In this document: piece by piece, positions 62,207-64,000 of the stretch
Numbering within the stretch: the first letter of the stretch is position 1
Layout of the letters: each line of letters opens with the position of its first letter
NCBI RefSeq assembly: GCF_900169165.1
Contig: NZ_FXYY01000019.1
Location: forward strand, 1-64,000
Direction: 5' to 3'
DNA: 64,000 nt
Origin: Brevibacterium linens ATCC 9172
GTDB taxonomy: Bacteria > Actinomycetota > Actinomycetes > Actinomycetales > Brevibacteriaceae
Notes under the pieces: generated by a model
The model's input: only the letters and a program-made list of their open reading frames with translations
What the model was told of the DNA's origin: nothing
The model's database searches: none
Position numbers and translations under genes: made by a program

Positions 62207-64000
62207 ATGACGAACGCACTGCCCGCCGAGGCTCCGGGCCCGGAGTCGATCGACACAGTCGAGAAGTACGACCGGGAATCGCGCACACGCGACATCTGGT
62301 CGACGAAATGGGCGCTGCCGCTGACGGTCTTCGCCGTCGGGCTCTCCCTCTACCAGATCTACTACGCCCTCTTCGGGGGACCGCCGACCCTGGTCCACCG
62401 CGGCATCCACGTCGGCGCGATCCTCGTCCTCTGCTTCGCCGTCCAGCGCTTCCGCCTCCGCGAGACGCGTTCGACCCCGCCCTGGTTCGACTGGCTGGCC
62501 ATCGCCGGTTCCGTGGCCATCGCCGTCTACCTCGCGGTCGTCTTCGATCGGCTGACCGTCAGCGGCGGCCGGTTCGAGACCATCGACGTCGTCTTCTCCG
62601 TCCTCTGCCTCGTCCTCGTCCTCGAGGCGGCCCGGCGGGTCACCGGCCTCGTGCTGCCGATACTGGCCGTGCTCTTCATCGTCTACGACTACTACGGACG
62701 GTCGATGCCCGGCCTCTTCCGGCACCGCGGCTATGACCTCGACCGGATCGTCACCTTCATGTACGAGTCCACCGAGGGCATCTTCTCCACGGCCATCGGC
62801 GTGTCCTCGACCTACATCTTTCTGTTCATCCTCTTCGGTGCCATCCTGCAGAAGTCGGGGATGGGGCAGTTCTTCAATGACATCGCCATGGCCCTGGCCG
62901 GACAGGCGCGCGGCGGTCCGGCGAAGGTCGCCGTGCTCGCCTCGGGATTCCTCGGGTCGATCAACGGTTCGGCGATCGCCAACGTCGTCACCACCGGCGC
63001 CTTCACGATCCCGATGATGAAGCGGGTGGGCTACCAGCGCAACTTCGCCGGAGCCGTCGAATCGGCCGCTTCGGTGGGTGGTCAGATCATGCCGCCGATC
63101 ATGGGCGCCGCGGCCTTCATCATGGCCGAGACCCTCGGGGTTCCCTACACGCAGATCGTCCTCGTCGCCATCATCCCGGCCGTGCTCTACTACCTCGGCA
63201 TCCTCATCCAGGTCCACCTGCGGGCGACAAGTCAGGGTCTGCGCGGCATCAGCCGGGAGAACCTGCCGGCGGTCATGGACGTGATGAAGGAACGCGGGCA
63301 CCTGCTGCTGCCGCTGCTGTTCCTGCTCTACATGCTCTTCTTCTCCGGGACGACGATCCTCTTCGCCGCAGTGACGACGATCTTCGTCACGATCGCGGCG
63401 GCGATGGTGCGCAAGAGCACCCGGATGTCGCTGCTCGACATCATCCACGCACTGCGTGACGGGGCGCTGACCGCGGTGTCCGTGGCGGTGGCCTGTGCCT
63501 GTGTGGGAATCATCGTCGGCGTCGCCACGCAGACCGGCTTCGGCGTCAAGCTGGCCGGGACCATCGTCACCATCGGCGGCGGGTTCCTCCTGCCGACGCT
63601 GCTGATGACCGCGGTCGCCTGCATCATCCTCGGCATGGGGCTGCCGTCGATCCCGGCCTACATCATCGTCGCCACGATGGCCGCGCCCGCACTCGTCCAG
63701 CTCGACGTGGCACCTCTGGCCGCTCATCTCTTCGTCTTCTACTTCGGGCTCTTCGCCAATATCACCCCGCCCGTGGCCCTGGCGGCCTTCGCCGCGGCCG
63801 GTCTGTCGGGAGGATCTCCGATGCGCACCGGGTTCCTCGCGATGCGTCTGGCCCTCGGCGGGATCATCGTGCCCTTCGTCTTCGTCTATCAGCCGGAGCT
63901 GCTCATGCTCGACGGCTCGGCGGTGGACACGATCCGGGCTGCGGTCATCCTGCTCATCGGCGTTACGCTGCTCGCGGTCGCGGCTGAAGGGCACCTGTTC
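62207..64000 (+). CDS. TRAP transporter fused permease (DctQ-DctM type), cut by window end
   Basis: The frame from ATG 62207 stays open to the end of the window: 598 residues are visible and the C-terminus is missing. The first 180 residues contain DctQ-like helices (WALPLTVFAVGLSLYQIYY) and the rest is the 12-helix DctM-like part, with ASGFLGSINGSAIANVV, VESAASVGGQIMPPIMGAAA, ILGMGLPSIPAYIIV and ITPPVALAAFAAAGL. Intact TRAP 4TM/12TM fusion proteins are about 620-690 residues. It starts 5 bp after the DUF1850 stop. With the TAXI receptor it forms a complete secondary importer. Confidence 0.87.
   Translation, partial: MTNALPAEAPGPESIDTVEKYDRESRTRDIWSTKWALPLTVFAVGLSLYQIYYALFGGPPTLVHRGIHVGAILVLCFAVQRFRLRETRSTPPWFDWLAIAGSVAIAVYLAVVFDRLTVSGGRFETIDVVFSVLCLVLVLEAARRVTGLVLPILAVLFIVYDYYGRSMPGLFRHRGYDLDRIVTFMYESTEGIFSTAIGVSSTYIFLFILFGAILQKSGMGQFFNDIAMALAGQARGGPAKVAVLASGFLGSINGSAIANVVTTGAFTIPMMKRVGYQRNFAGAVESAASVGGQIMPPIMGAAAFIMAETLGVPYTQIVLVAIIPAVLYYLGILIQVHLRATSQGLRGISRENLPAVMDVMKERGHLLLPLLFLLYMLFFSGTTILFAAVTTIFVTIAAAMVRKSTRMSLLDIIHALRDGALTAVSVAVACACVGIIVGVATQTGFGVKLAGTIVTIGGGFLLPTLLMTAVACIILGMGLPSIPAYIIVATMAAPALVQLDVAPLAAHLFVFYFGLFANITPPVALAAFAAAGLSGGSPMRTGFLAMRLALGGIIVPFVFVYQPELLMLDGSAVDTIRAAVILLIGVTLLAVAAEGHLF

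Overview
The window reads as chromosome of a high-GC actinobacterium: strong G/C third-position preference, many GTG/TTG starts, ATGA gene overlaps and lipoprotein-anchored binding proteins. The gene repertoire (glycine-betaine demethylase, several substrate-binding-protein carriers, many CoA-dependent catabolic enzymes) is most like Brevibacterium, but the genus is an inference. No rRNA, tRNA, CRISPR array, phage module or origin was seen. The left edge cuts the 3' end of an IS630-type transposase and the right edge cuts a fused TRAP permease.

Layout. 0.2-13.9 kb: one co-directional catabolic block: Rieske demethylase plus ferredoxin reductase (GbcAB-like), dimethylglycine-oxidase-like flavoprotein, thiolase, CoA ligase, SDR, TRAP transporter DctPQM, second SDR. 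It looks like uptake and stepwise breakdown of a betaine-type compound. 14-25 kb: tandem PCC-domain protein, YoaK-like membrane protein divergent from a gamma-glutamyltransferase and its GntR regulator, ArsR+SRPBCC pair, APC permease + universal stress protein, FAH-family hydrolase, and a 599-residue protein of unknown function. 25.5-33.4 kb: two class III CoA-transferases, an HMG-CoA-lyase-like enzyme, tripartite tricarboxylate transporter TctCBA and an IclR regulator, probably uptake, CoA activation and cleavage of a branched di- or tricarboxylate. 33.7-50 kb: mixed genes (DUF559-like protein, FMN reductase, diacetyl/acetoin reductase, RibD-like reductase, HpcH aldolase, RclA-like flavoprotein, 2-hydroxyacid dehydrogenase, aldo/keto reductase, SWIM-SNF2 helicase, PadR pair, PepSY protein). 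50-58 kb: diaminopropionate ammonia-lyase, nitrilase, hydantoinase HyuAB with divergent PucR regulator. 58-64 kb: MMPL exporter and a TAXI-type TRAP system.

Three signals stand out beyond the genes. (1) The 10-mer GCCGAGGCGG/CCGCCTCGGC occurs about 35 times, in both orientations, against roughly one expected from base composition. It is enriched in low-complexity linkers of otherwise conserved proteins and in one intergenic hairpin, often as inverted pairs. (2) There are at least three families of intergenic palindromes (56 bp x3, 60 bp x2, 51 bp x2); two of them show compensatory changes in their arms. (3) Deletion scars are common: a divergent IclR/GMC-oxidoreductase pair and a divergent Lrp/M20-peptidase pair have each lost both 5' ends, and a RibD-like gene has lost its middle.

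Starts were chosen from ribosome-binding sites, overlaps and family length. Functions come from recognised motifs read by eye, with no database search.
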